From NCBI RefSeq assembly GCF_008831285.2, contig NC_045143.1, positions 4,349,503 through 4,413,502 of the forward strand: 64,000 nt of DNA. The letters are read 5' to 3'. The notes beneath the pieces were generated by a model. It was not told where the DNA came from, searched no databases, and saw nothing but the letters and a program-made list of their open reading frames with translations. Each line of letters starts with the position of its first letter. Position 1 is the first letter of the stretch. Shown piece after piece: positions 42,026 to 54,300 of this stretch. Both the position numbers and the translations under genes were made by a program. The DNA is from Nymphaea colorata. Lineage: Eukaryota > Streptophyta > Magnoliopsida > Nymphaeales > Nymphaeaceae.

Positions 42026-42619
42026 ATGTTCCATCCAAAGAAGACAAATATGTCTTCGCAGGACAGGCAGATGTGTGTTCAAGGGGATTCAGGTCTCGTC
42101 CTCACCACCGACCCAAAGCCCAGGTTGAGGTGGACTGTTGAACTGCATGACCGCTTCGTCGACGCCGTCACTCAGTTGGGAGGGCCTGACAGTATTCTTC
42201 TTCTTCATCTTCTTCTTCTTCTTTCAGTCGTCTTTTGTTGGCTGCTTGTTTGTTATCCATAGTATTCTCTGTCTTTACTCGTTCAATTTTCTGCAGAGGC
42301 AACTCCAAAGACTATCATGAGGGTTATGGGTGTCAAGGGCCTTACACTTTACCATCTTAAGAGCCATCTCCAGGTAGGCTTTTGAAGAGAAGAAAAAAAG
42401 AATAAAGAGAAGATATAACATGGAAAGAAAAGGATTTTTCGTCACTTTTTTTTTTTTCTTGTAGACATGATTTTCTCAGGAATATTAACTAACATGCTTC
42501 TTCATCAGTAATCTGTTATACCTGAATTTTGAGTGTCTCTTCCATGTAGAAATTCAGGCTAGGAAAGCAGCCCCACAAGGAATTCAGTGATCAGGTTAAA
42601 CACAATGAAAGATGTAAGA

Positions 42620-42653
<34 letters not shown>

Positions 42654-43857
42654 ATAGTTATCTTCTCTTATAGTAGAAAAATAAGGTTCTGCATATGTCC
42701 ATCTATATTTTTGCACGTATTTCTGCGTTTGTGTGCATATATGGTCGATTAATTGAAGAAAGTTGTTTCATGGCAGCAGCAGCTTTAGAACTCCAAAGAA
42801 ATGCAGGTTCTTCCTCAGGAATGGTCGCCCGCAAAGTAAATGAGTAAGAATTTTCATGATGCGTCCATTATTGGTGAAGGAAAAAAAGATCCAACTTTAT
42901 GTTTTCTGTGGGTTTCATAAACAGAACAATCGTTTTGCTTTTCTGCCTTTAATCGATGGTACTATGCCAGGAGTGTGCACATATCAGAAGCTCTCAGAAT
43001 GCAAATGGAGGTACAAAGGAGACTGCATGAGCAGATAGAGGTATTGAACATCATCCCTGCAGGGTTCTTTTTCTTCTGAACTTTTAGATTAATCTCTATT
43101 GATAATTACACAGGCTGGACTGGTGTGCTGCAACTTAACTTTAATGGATGTGAGATTGCAGGTGCAGAGACATCTCCAGTTAAGAATTGAAGCCCAAGGA
43201 AAGTACATGCAAACCATACTTGAAAAGGCGTGCCAAACCCTAACTGGTGACCCCATGTCATGTGGAAACTTCAAGGGTGGTGGCAATGGCAGCCATGGAA
43301 TGATCGACATGGGCATAATGAAAGATTTCAGTTCTCCCTTCAATTTGTCTTCCCTGCAAGACCTTCAAATGATGTGTGGGGATGGCATGCAGCAACACCA
43401 AATAGAGAGATCGTTTGATGAATTCTTTTCAACAAATGATAGTATCTGTAAAGGTAAGAAAGAGGAAGCTCTATATCTCCCATGCTTCTGCAAAGGATAC
43501 CTTGAATGATAATTCTGCAGCTGTATGGTAAGATAATTTAGACTGTGCTGTTTGAGTTCAGCCGCCATCTGCTTGGGACCCGCTCAATCTCAAGGAGACG
43601 AAGGAACTTTCCAATCTGCACTAACTAGCACCACTGATGGCAGAAACGAGATTGGATCCATCGCTGATGTTTATGAGACGAAGCCCATCCCATTAGCCGA
43701 AGGAATCAGCGGCGTAAAGGAGTTCGAAGCGGCAGGAAAGCTCGAAAACCCGTCTCCTCGAAGAGCACCACTTACCACTGATGGAATTTCGCCATTGATG
43801 ATCAAGGGAGGAGGAGCCGCGACTTTGCCGTCAGAAAAGAACTTGTCATATGGTTAA
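42026..43857 (+). CDS. MYB-CC (GARP/G2-like, PHR/PHL family) transcription factor, 7 exons
   Basis: Exons 42026-42191, 42297-42373, 42550-42613, 42777-42843, 42971-43040, 43162-43453, 43562-43857 total 1032 nt and 343 aa, with all phases closing. The MYB-like DNA-binding domain spans about residues 31-91 (PRLRWTVELHDRFVDAVTQL, TPKTIMRVMGVKGLTLYHLK, SHLQKFRLGK). The MYB-CC coiled coil with the LHEQIEVQ signature spans about 132-175 and continues QRHLQLRIEAQGKYMQTIL. The C-terminal 165 residues are unstructured. Family members bind P1BS-type GNATATNC sites as dimers in the nucleus and act in phosphate-starvation or vascular programmes. The short N-terminus with VLTTDPKPRLRW resembles PHL/MYR-type members rather than PHR1. 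The start is the first ATG; a second lies eight codons downstream. The CT-rich stretch 41995-42010 is in the leader. A tandem CAGCAGCAG acceptor begins exon 4. Confidence 0.95.
42626..42650. repeat. (CT)n microsatellite in MYB-CC intron 3
   Basis: About 13 CT units starting about 12 bases after the exon 3 donor. Another pyrimidine tract lies in intron 2. Confidence 0.9.
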
Positions 43858-45021
43858 AGTATATACTATAATCCTTCTCTTCCCTCCCCTTTTATATATA
43901 CTATTCTTGCTTCCTGCTGCACTGCATTCTGTGCTATCTCTTGGACGATTATATGAGTGTAGTTAGGAAGCTGAATGACAGTGGAACTAGAACGTTTATC
44001 TGGTGTGGTGTATAATGGACTTTCATGGAATATTGCTATTTTTCTTCATTTTCCTTCCAATAAAAGTAATTTTAGTTCTCAGGCCATACATAATACTAAA
44101 AAAGTATAAACGAGACCCAAGTTCTGAAGTTGTAGAGGTTATGTGATGTGGGTAGAGCAGCATACCCACACACGTATTATGGATGTGTGTTTGATGTTAG
44201 CTTAATCAGATAAGTTGGATTCTGATTCAGAAGAAGGTATAGATCTTAGAGTCTCGATTTGGATATCCATTGGTAGAAGAAATATAACTTGTACCTGAAA
44301 TTTTCAAGACTGTATAATTAACCAGAACCATTTAAGTTTAATCATCAAAACCAAAAAATTGGAATTCTATTCCTGTAGGCATTAGAGCATTATACAGTGA
44401 CTGACATATCTAACACTATATATGCAATATCAGTAGCAGAAAATACATGAGTTTATTATATAGGATAACTTGCATGCTTGCTAGAACTCTCCCGCCACTA
44501 GTGAAGATGGTTCGAACTGCAACAGAGATGGGTTTGCGTTAGTCAAGGCGCTCTGTGTGGGAATTGCCGAGATTTCTCTCAGAAAGACGGGAACAGAGAG
44601 AGAGAGATCATGCCAAAAAGGCCAAAGGATATGGAATTAGAATGGTTAATTGGCAAAATGACAAGTGCTATCGTTTCACAGAAGCTACAGATGAAGACTG
44701 CCTCTCTTTTTTTCTCCACTTTTCTGGTGTTATTTTCCAATCTCTCTGCCGGCAAACGGCATCCCACATAGCTTTTTTCCTTTTCATTTCGAGTACTCTT
44801 CCCATACTCCGAGTCCATGTCTCCATCTGTTCTAAGAAAATATTGCACGGTTCTTGGGAAGTTGGTATGTAGAATTAGAATCTGAACACCTCTCTCAATT
44901 GCACCCTCAAACAAAAGAATTCGGATTGAACAAAAGGGTTAATTTCCTTTTCCCCGTCTCCCCTTCTTCTTTCTTGTGGTGCATTGGGAACGGCAACGCA
45001 AGGTGCAGTCCTCCAACGCTT

Positions 45022-45165
45022 TTACTGGGGTCGCCCTGAACATGGTTGGCCCCATTTCCAGGAAATCTCCCTCGCAACGCGCAGGAAAGAAGATAGAGGA
45101 AAAAGAAAAGCAAAAAGGGGAGGTGAGAGAGAGAGAGAGAGCAGTAGTAGTACGCGCCTTCCCAT
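45022..45165 (-). CDS. Short ORF, copy A of an inverted paralogous pair (47 codons)
   Basis: ATG at 45165, stop TAA at 45022-45024. The N-terminus is hydrophobic (MGRRVLLLLSLSLS...), like a signal peptide, although much of it is encoded by a CT tract. The C-terminus is EISWKWGQPCSGRPQ. It aligns with a plus-strand ORF at 51203-51373. The start codon context after a GAAGAAGCTTC run, the ISWKxG motif, the Cys-x-Gly tail and the TAA stop all correspond, with an in-frame 12-base indel. I know no named family with this motif. It may be a small secreted peptide, an upstream ORF, or part of a conserved non-coding RNA. No main ORF follows on this strand before the 3' end of the MYB-CC gene. Confidence 0.3.
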   Translation of the reverse strand: MGRRVLLLLSLSLSPPLFAFLFPLSSFLRVAREISWKWGQPCSGRPQ

Positions 45166-46373
45166 GCTTATCGTTATCGAGGAAGCTTCTTCTTCTTTCT
45201 CTCGTCATCTTTTCCGCAGCAGCAGTCAGATACATAATCTGTTATATCTCCCGCCGCTACCAGTTTTATGTAAAGCTATACGAAACCAATAATAAAAGAA
45301 AAGAAGAAGGAGTCTGCGACGCAATGGCCTTTGTTAACTTCCTCGATCATTTTCTCCGAGCAAAATATTGCAGAAAACAGAAGCCATGATCCCTACAAAG
45401 TAGCATTCATATGTAGGTGATAGACGGCAAGAGAAAAGAGAAAAAAGGGGCGAGCAGTCCACATACATGCATCGAGAAACTCAAAGTGGAAGGTCGACGA
45501 TAATGATCGGGATGGAAAAGGAGCGGCACTAGGACCGGTACTCCCAGCTCCCGTACCAAGACTGAAACTGGATCCGTAATCTGAATCTGGATCTGAACAC
45601 CATCAAATCAGATGCAGTAGTTACTTTCTCCTCTTGCAAACCAAATATTGTGGTGCTTTAATGGAGCTCTTCTTACAACTACGTACATGTTAATAAAAAA
45701 AAATGCATGCACTTCATGAAGAAAAGGTTAAAAAACACGGCCTAATGTTTGGAGAGACAACATATCATCATTGATTCATTCAACATTTTAAAACTTGACT
45801 AATGGCACCCAACTTTTGAAAGAAATGATCAGAGAACCGCCTAATTATGAAAGGCATTAATTTTTGATACAAAATGATAAAAAAGTACCTTTCGTAAAGG
45901 GTGTCCCCTTCATCGGCTGATGGAAGTTTTTTTTTGTCTTTAACAAGAACGCTTTTGCTATTTTTTATCGAAATGATCGTTTGCCGATAAACAGTTCTTT
46001 AAGCATGCTTGTTAAAAATTGAGCAACGATTTTGTTATTTTTCGTAAACTCAATTAGACGTCGACAAGGTCGATCGGACTTCAGAAACGGCTCTCGTATT
46101 CTCACTGGAAACAAGAACTTCTTCTATTATTATTTCTTTGGGGACGATGAGATGAGCGAAGACCTAGAAATAACCAATATCCAGACTTATCTTTGTAGGT
46201 TGTTGTTGTTGTGTGAAACCAGCTATCCTCTTTTCAGACAATCTCTGCATGTGACATATGAAGCATTATCTACTCCAGCTATAGGTCAGTTATGTCAATA
46301 TGTGTGTCTTAGGTGAGTTCTTTTGCAAAAAAGATGCAACTATTTGTGATATGTATATATATATATATATATA

Positions 46374-46534
46374 GTTTGAATGACACCTCAAACCCAGGTT
46401 TTGAAGGTAAAACCAGGTTTTGCCATGAAAGCCAAGTTTTTGGGATATTTTGGTCTCATAAAAAATTGGGTTTGAGGGAAAACCTGGCTCACTATATGCT
46501 ATTCAAAACCAGGTTTTAGGTGTGTCACCCAAAC
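46374..46534. mobile_element. Small MITE, 161 bp, TA target duplication
   Basis: The inverted termini are gtttgaatgacacctcaaac and, on the other strand, gtttgggtgacacacctaaa, both continuing to a shared cctggttttg/cccaggttttg word. TA flanks each end, and the element was inserted next to an (AT)n array (46352-46372). TA duplication suggests a Tc1/mariner-type or related source. No coding frame is present. Confidence 0.75.
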
Positions 46535-46999
46535 TAAAAAATGAGACATCTAAAACTCACTAAAAAACCTAGTTTTTATAATACCAAGTATCATAAAACT
46601 AAGTTAGAACAATCCCTTATAAGCAGATTGGTTCTTCCGACTTCAGGCTTGGTTAAGGGTAAGCATGTTTTTTTGCTGCTTTTTAATGTTAGATCCAAAA
46701 GAAATATTACCAATACAAAAAAAAAATGAAAAAAAAAATATTTTGAAATAAAGGAATTATTATGGAAAAAATTTCTAGATGAAATTTCGAATGTGGATGT
46801 TGGATTATTATGCATGTTGAATGGAAATTCTTTGTTCTAATTAACCTATGAATCACTGTAGGATAGATTGTATAATTGAGTCGCTTTTAAGAAGGTTTTT
46901 GATGGAACCATGTGTCGCTTTGCCTAATGTACACATCGACAGGTATCAGCCCGTATAGCCTTACTTTTCTTTTAATTTTTTTTTTATACAAAAGTTAAT

Positions 47000-48157
47000 T
47001 TAGCTATTTTAAAATCATTTCAAAACAAAAGATATAACAAAGCATCGATCCGCGGCCCCCGTATCGTATCGGCTTAGAGCCAATATAATATGTGTCGGCC
47101 GATACGCTCCAATGCAAACTGTTTTCCGTGTCTTCTTCCTCCAGCAAACACATTCTAAAACCAAATTCCGATTCGACAAACATAAAATCCAACATTTGTA
47201 TGTAACCCTGTCGGATCTTTGGTGGATTTGAAACTTGGCTATGGATTTGTTGATGCAAAACTGATTACTAACAGAAAACCTTATTTACATTTACAAGTAC
47301 GAACCATCGGCAACCCTGTTTCCTTACATGAATTCATTTACTTACGGTCGATAATGAAAAGTGGGCCCGACACGATAAGATGAGCTAGAGGCACCTCGTA
47401 GAGGTCGAAGCGCTTCCTCCCTCGCTTCTCTCTTTTTTTCTGGAGTTTAGGTTTGCTTCAGGACCTAGGTGAACTTCGGATTACTTTTTTCAATGCGAGA
47501 ATAGTGTCTGTCACCGTTTACAGTTGAGAAGAAAAGTACTTACCAGAATCAAACTAAAGACCAGATTTTCATTGACCAACTATGCTATGCAGGCGAACTT
47601 TATTTCAGACCGAGCCTGTTTGGAATCCTGACCCCAAATTAATGTTTGCTCATGAGGTAGGTCGCCCTTCAAGCAATGGTAAAAACCAACTTGGTAGTCA
47701 AACGACCAACCAGGCTCAGCTTCAAATCTCAACCCTGACATTGTGCTGGAGCTTTTTCATGGTGAGGCTTGATAATTGGGGCCCATCCTCAAAGTAAAAG
47801 CCAAAAAGGGAAACCTAGTTCCATTCACAAACAAGTTTCATTAAGTGGTCTTTAAATCTCCAGAGTGTGAACAAAGGAGTGTTCACCAAGACCTGACTCA
47901 TAAAGGTCATTAGTACGTTATGCACATGTAGTTACTATCATATTTGTATCTTATTTGCATAATCTGTATACTTGTTTAATTTTATGTGCGTGTGTGCGAA
48001 CTAAATAAATATGAAGTTTGTCTTAACTATTTAGAAGTCTTCTAATCAACTTAATTAATAATTTATCAATGTAAGATGTAAAGTTATTTTTCAAAGTCAA
48101 AAAAGCTACTACTTGGTAGGTTACATATTATAAACCATCACTTAAGTTGGTTTAACT
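47000..48157. other. Intergenic, no gene seen
   Basis: It contains GTATCGGC/GCCGATAC words near 47070-47110 in both orientations, hinting at a degenerate inverted-repeat element, and otherwise nothing supportable. Confidence 0.4.
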
Positions 48158-48215
48158 GTTACTAATTAGATCGAGTGATACATATTGTTACTAATTAGAT
48201 CGAGTGATACATATT
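48158..48215. repeat. Exact 29-bp tandem duplication
   Basis: The unit running from gttactaattag to gatacatatt is present twice with no mismatches (48158-48186, 48187-48215), so it is recent. Confidence 0.95.
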
Positions 48216-48372
48216 CCGGAGAATTGGGTTGTTGCCAGATGTTTCAACCTTAAGAAATTGTGAATAAAAAATAGTCATTATAAAGGCATTAATTAGATTC
48301 TGATTTCGGCAACAATTTACAATTTTTTAATTATTATGGACATGGGTTTGGCGTATATATGTATTATATGTA

Positions 48373-48800
48373 AAGAAAAATTGAATGATGACTCTACTTT
48401 TTATAGTCACCCAACTATCTAATATGCACCCTTCAACCCAACACAATGGACAGTTAAAGAGAAAAATAAGAAGAAAAAGGTGATGAACATTTTCATTATC
48501 TAATATTATTTTATACCTTTTTCTCGTTGTTTTTCTCTCAACCATCCATCTGCTTTAGATGGACGACCTTGGTTAGACAAATGAGTGACTCTAGATAACC
48601 GGAGTCATATTAAGGCCGTCTATCTAAAACAGATAGATGGTTGAAAGAAAAATAAGAAAAAAAAAAGTGTAAACTAATAATAGATGATGAAAATGCCTAT
48701 TACCTTTTCTTATAACAGTCTGTCATGTTGTATTGAAAAGTACAAATTAGTTAGTTGAGTGATTTTAAAAAACTAAAGTCACCATTCAATTTTCTTTTAT
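48373..48800. mobile_element. Long inverted-repeat MITE, complete copy (about 428 bp)
   Basis: The left end gaaaaattgaatgatgact and the right end on the other strand gaaaattgaatggtgact begin inverted repeats that continue through much of each half. The words tttagatggacgacctt and ttttagatagacggcctt also face each other near 48555 and 48615. The element is thus almost a fold-back. Half copies of the same family lie at 12655-12830 and 15814-15960. No transposase frame and no clear target duplication were found. Confidence 0.65.
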
Positions 48801-51202
48801 ATATATATATATATAACATACCTGGTTAAAAATTAAAGACCGTAAACTATTGCGGAAATGAGGATCTAACTGATGCCACGTATAGTTCCATATCGAATAA
48901 TTGAAAATGAGGTGTCATGTTTTGACATTGAATACGCCATCTAGCGTGATGGTTTTTGATAACAAAGTATAGATGACGATGTGACCATCGAAAGGAGCTC
49001 GAAAAAGTTTTCTAGGATTTGTGGTGTGATGCCGAGGTTCATTAGGCAAAAGGAAATCCAGTGATGAGCACCTCGAAGATGGAAGATCTTCGAGGAGTTG
49101 GATTTTCTGCTAGCTGCGTCGCCATCTCACAGTGCATGATGAGCTGCATTATCAAAATGTGACAAAATCCTAGCGAACAAGATAAAGGAAATCAATCAAG
49201 TGCTTCTAAAGGTAAAAAGAAGTTTTGTCATGTTCCCTTTACGTAGGACCTTCACTTTGGTTTTAAGATGGATAAGAGGACAGAAGAGAAAAGAGACCAC
49301 ATCTTTTTCATGGCCGGCCGGCCGGTTGGTCCAGTTATAACTTTCAAATTTATCATTAATGCTGGAGATTAAGTACTAACTGGGGTTAGTGTATGTACTT
49401 AAATTAACTTCGCTCCGTCCCCCCGGATTTGAACCCATGATCTCCTAGAAATGTGGATCAGAGTATGCTTAATTCATATCAATCCTCATTATGTTATGCA
49501 TCTACAATGTTTAGATCAAAGTCACAAATAACATCTCAGAGTTTTAAACAGTGAAGTTTTTCTCATGTATAATACCGCGAGCTTGAAAAAAAAAGGAAAA
49601 ATGCAATAAATTGTTTAAAATTTTTAAAAACTAAAATAAGAAAAAAATAAAATAAATGAAAAACTAATAATAGAAAACATCACATATTTGCAACAAAAAA
49701 ATAAAAAATGAAAAAAAAAACTGTTTGACATTAAAAAAACTGAAAAAAGTGAAAAAAAAAAACGTATTTTTTATGACTATGATTTAGATGCAAAAAGATA
49801 TGAAACTCTAGTCGGACACAGAGCATGAAACTCCGAAGTCATTCTCCAGCCCTCTTGCAGAAGAAATGAATTCATTGAATTAGTAACTACCACTTACCTG
49901 TCATTGGCCAGCCTCTTTGTTTGCTTTTACTTATCTCATACATACACACAAACACTATATATATATATATAGCCTTTGGTTTTGGTTGTGTTCTTATGGT
50001 GACACATGTTGGTGTGGCCCTGCGCTTAAAGCAGTAGAGACTTGTACATAGAGTGCTTTCAAAGAGGGTTTGTTGCTTGACTGATAATATTCCCCGAGTT
50101 GGTGGGTCCTCATCAAGATAAGAATATTTCTTACTTTCTCCTCAAGAGTAGATAGCTGGGTCTCAACAAGATCAAGAATATTTCTTACTTTCGTTATCGT
50201 TTTGTTTCGTTTCACATGTGAGCTCAATTAAAAGTGTCTGTTGTGGTAAAATCTTCGTCATTTATGTTGCTTTCCAAGATTGCGGGGCACTCTTTCCCAC
50301 ATATTCTAATAGAATTTATAAAAGGTCGTTTATCAAGCCCGAGCAACCGGCACGAGTATATGAGCCTGCTGATGTAATGCTAGGAAAAGCACGATATTAT
50401 TAAGCAAAAAAGGTTTTCAATTTAGTTAGTTGATTGGGTAAGTTGGCTTGGTAATCATTCGGGTCAGCTCAATTGCTGCTAGAAAACTTATCATGAATCA
50501 AGGTTGGTTCAGCTCAGTTCTGACTTGCCCCTGACTCGGCCCTAACTAGTCCTGACTTGTTCTCCCAAGTCAATGAGTTGATTTGGTGACCCGGTCGATC
50601 CGAGTTCAAGTCACGGGTTTGTCAACTATAGTTCTAACGTTCTGACATCAGAAATTAAGCGTACCCTTGTGACAATCTTACAAAACTATTAATTTTTGGG
50701 GTGACTTCGTATATGTTTCGCTATTTATGTACATGAGTATGGTTCTTAAATACGCAAGATTCCTGTTGATTACTGTTGCCCCACTTACGTGTTCGCAAGA
50801 TTTTCAGAAGATCTGCAAACATTAGAGAGTATGCAATATTCCAAACGAATATTGAGTTTTGTGATGAAGGATGGGGCGGTTTCTACTTTCTAAGCAGTAG
50901 TAAGAGCTAGTGAATTTCTCCATCACGATCAACCAATCTGCTGAAGCTCCCTCCTCGAGTTCATCGCTGCATCTGTCGATCTTTTTGCTTTTCCTGCAAG
51001 TCCTTACAGTGTCAGGCGTCCTACTTTCTCATGCAATCATCTCTGACCGTTTTGCTACAGTGAGCGATAATGCTTCGAGAAATAAACGACTGAAAAAACT
51101 ACGGCGAGACAATCTATTCCTGAGGATAGAGAAGCTAGCAGCCAACAATCCAGACAAAAGAAGAAGAAGAAGAAGAAGAAGAAGCTTCTTTGACAAGCAC
51201 GC

Positions 51203-51373
51203 ATGGTAATGGACACTCTTTTGCTTTTCTTCTCTCTGCTTAAGCAAATTGCTTTTTTCTGTGGAACATCTTTTCGCCATCCCTTCCCCGCATGGGCCTT
51301 GTGCTTTGCTGTGGACATTTCCTGGAAACGAGGCGCTCCCCTTTTGTCCACATGTTTGGGACAGTCCCAGTAA
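51203..51373 (+). CDS. Short ORF, copy B of an inverted paralogous pair (56 codons)
   Basis: ATG at 51203 (a second in-frame ATG at 51209), stop TAA at 51371-51373. The N-terminus is hydrophobic (MVMDTLLLFFSLLKQIAFF), followed by an HPFPAWALCFAVD stretch and the tail DISWKRGAP...TCLGQSQ. In the two best blocks most differences from copy A are transitions and the reading frame is kept. A GAAGAAG run followed by CTTC precedes both ATGs. An overlapping frame upstream (50910-51209, ending RRRSFFDKHAW) also has a counterpart in copy A (RRRSFLDNDKHG), so the duplication is at the DNA level and coding status is unproved. That upstream frame has no ATG start. Confidence 0.3.
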   Translation: MVMDTLLLFFSLLKQIAFFCGTSFRHPFPAWALCFAVDISWKRGAPLLSTCLGQSQ

Positions 51374-51399
51374 AGTGGTTCTGATCCACAGTTTTCCGA

Positions 51400-54300
51400 T
51401 TAATCATGCTACCCATGACCACATGATCAAAGAAAGAAACGGCGGAGAACAACGGCAATGGGAAAGAGAACCCCTTTATTTCATTACAGATCTTCTCTCT
51501 CTCACACACAAAAGCAGGTTACAACTTCGTATAATCAAATGACGCTTACAAAAAGAAATGGCAGATAAAGATGGTGACCAAGTAAAAGAAACGTAAACAG
51601 TAGCAGAGAAGTGAAGGAGTTGTGCTGACGCTGATCTGAAAAGGAGGGATCAAAGGACTAAAACCTTCAAGACGGACGACTGAGATTCCCTCAAGTGCAT
51701 AAGCCGCTGCCCACAATCTATCACTGCCTTTTGTACATCCAATTATGAAGAAATTCAAAAGATGGAAGGTCCAACTGCTCGCATCTAAAGCTCAAAAGAG
51801 AAATTGTCTTCTTCCTTTTGGCAGTGCCTCCTTTCTTTTTATCTTGGGTAGGCAGAGGAAAAAGGTGGATAGCTCGTAAAGAATTTTACAGAAACTCAAT
51901 GGAACGAACGAATTAAAACTACTGCACATTGCAGTCCTCCATGTACGTTTTTCGTGAAATAGAGAGCATGAATTTGGGTCTATATATTTCTTTCATATGT
52001 TTTTTAGTCTGCAATTAAGGAAACAAAAAAAGATAAGAAAATCTCTGTAGCAAATGTGGATCAAGTTCACACGTATTTTTAGATCTCCATCAGTTAAATA
52101 ACTCCCATCTCTCGCAATTTTTTGTAACAGCTTTTGTGATCAAATAAGTCTCTTTGCTTTGCTGCAAATTAATCTGTTTGAGATCAGCTAAATACACAGA
52201 AAATTACCTATATATGACCTGATTCAATCATAAGAAAAAAAAAAAAAAGCACTAGTCAAATCACAAAATGGTCCTTTCGATGTCTTGCAGACCAGGTAAG
52301 AACAATCATGCTTTTATTCCACCGAGTCTTGATCAACAAGACAATTATACTGTTTTCCTGCTTCACTAGTCAGTACTAGTCTTTCACAAGATTCAAAATT
52401 TTTTCTTGCTTTTCTTTCAACAAGTTAGTCCAGTGCAATTCTTTTTTGATCAGGTGTTTGCATCCCAACTTTGTGACCATAAAAGAAGCTCAACTTCAAA
52501 TCTCATAGCATCTCTAAATCAAATCTAAAAATTCTTATTCGCCATAAGAAACAGATTGTGGATTGCTTAATTAGTGGGATTTCAGATATTAGCAGTATCT
52601 GAATCTATATCCTGTGATCCAACTTGGACCCAACAAAGACCGATCCTGTTACATATAAATGTTAGATCTCATGCTAGCCTACATAACTAAATTTCAATCA
52701 GGTTCAAATCTAAATGTAAATCCAACAATCAAACAGCGGAGTCCAACCCAAATCTGTATCTTTTGCATTCCTACTGAGACAACCCAACCCAATTGTTCCC
52801 GTTTTCAATATTTCTCGTGACTCTTTCGCAGATTTGGATCAGATGTTAATTTAAATCTAAGAAGACTAAGAAATAATCCTGGATATTACGTCGACCAAGT
52901 TAATTGCAACTTGAAAGAGCAACTCCCATATTTCCCTATTATTTCAGTGGTTTTTATATCATTTTCCTGTCTGTTTTGTGAAGACTTATATAGATCGTGG
53001 GCGCAGTCAGCTTACGCATCAAATACATAAAACAAAAGGCATCGGACACTCAAATAAAACTCAATTTTTTTTTTTAAAAAAAAATCTGCCCATCGAACTT
53101 GGGATGAATAAAACTTAATGTTGGGTCGATTTTCAAAAACTTCTTTTCGAAAATTTCGTCCCACCCCTAGAGGTAAAAAAAAAAATCGAAATGAAAAAAA
53201 AAAAACAACAGTTGGCTTCTTCTTCTCCAATGATTTTGTTTTTCTGCTTTCATTTCTATCAAACGGAGAAATTTATTTCATGGAACATAAACCCAAGTCC
53301 AGCAAGCACAAAAGGGTTTTGAAAATCTGGATTTTGATTCCATTTCCTCAATCCTCAAATCAGTATCTGAAAACTTGTTTCCCATTCCATATTTACAATG
53401 GATGAGTCAAATGACCCCTTAAAGAAAGGTTGATTACCTTTACTTGGTTGAAAAGGAATTCTCAATGCACGGAAGACAATCGAAGAAATTCACAACTTTT
53501 TGACTCTAAAAAATAAGCAAGGAAAGTCGGTGATAGAGAGGCCTGATTTTGTTCATTTGGATGAAAGCCCGTAGTATTTTTATTAGAGTCGTCCTTCTGG
53601 AATTACCTCCCGTTTCAAGGGGGGCGAGCACTTCCTTTGTGACCATGAAGGTGGAACCCATTGTGATTGGGGTCGATGATTTTTAGTTCCTCTCACAGCT
53701 TAATCCTTAAGCATCCGAGTTTATGGGACCCCAAATGAAGGCGTTGAAATGATGTTTAATTTGGACGAGAACCAGTACAACCAAGAAAAGAAGAGAATCT
53801 TAAACCCAAACTTTATGTGGGCATTTGATAGGCTTGGATTTGAAATCCTCAAGATTTGAAAACTGTGGATTCAAGATCAAACCCCCTCTTCCCTTATCCT
53901 AAATCTGGCCTTTTGCCGATACAAAGAAGTTAAATAAGTATCTTAAGTGTGTGTACGACCTAAAATCTTTAGTTTGATAAACCATAAATGGATCTTTTGC
54001 CGTATCGGCACAATCAGACTACATCAGATCTAAGAATTTGGAATCTGAAGCGATCAAATGTATCTATTTTTTGGCCCGAGCTTTGAACAACGGCATGGAA
54101 CTTTCGATTTACTAACACGACCATGCTCCAATCCGTGTTGAATTCGACTTGAATGTAAAAATGCAACAGCATATCTAGCTAGATAAACATTTACGTCTTC
54201 TTCGGCCGGCTTAATCGTAGAGTTTGGGTGGGTCGAGCTTCAATTACAAAACCAACCAGTGATCGGAGTTTGGTTGGTATAAGTGCTCTACCAGATTTGA

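Noticed and set aside
44976-45389. 137-codon plus-strand frame opposite short-ORF copy A
   Set aside because: No ATG at its start, repeat-derived Arg-Glu segment, and no counterpart opposite copy B.
49400-49460. tRNA-like B box (gggttcaaatccgg on the minus strand), possible tRNA gene or SINE
   Set aside because: No matching A box, acceptor stem or cloverleaf could be built; similar words at 29405-29430 and 30420-30440 also fail.
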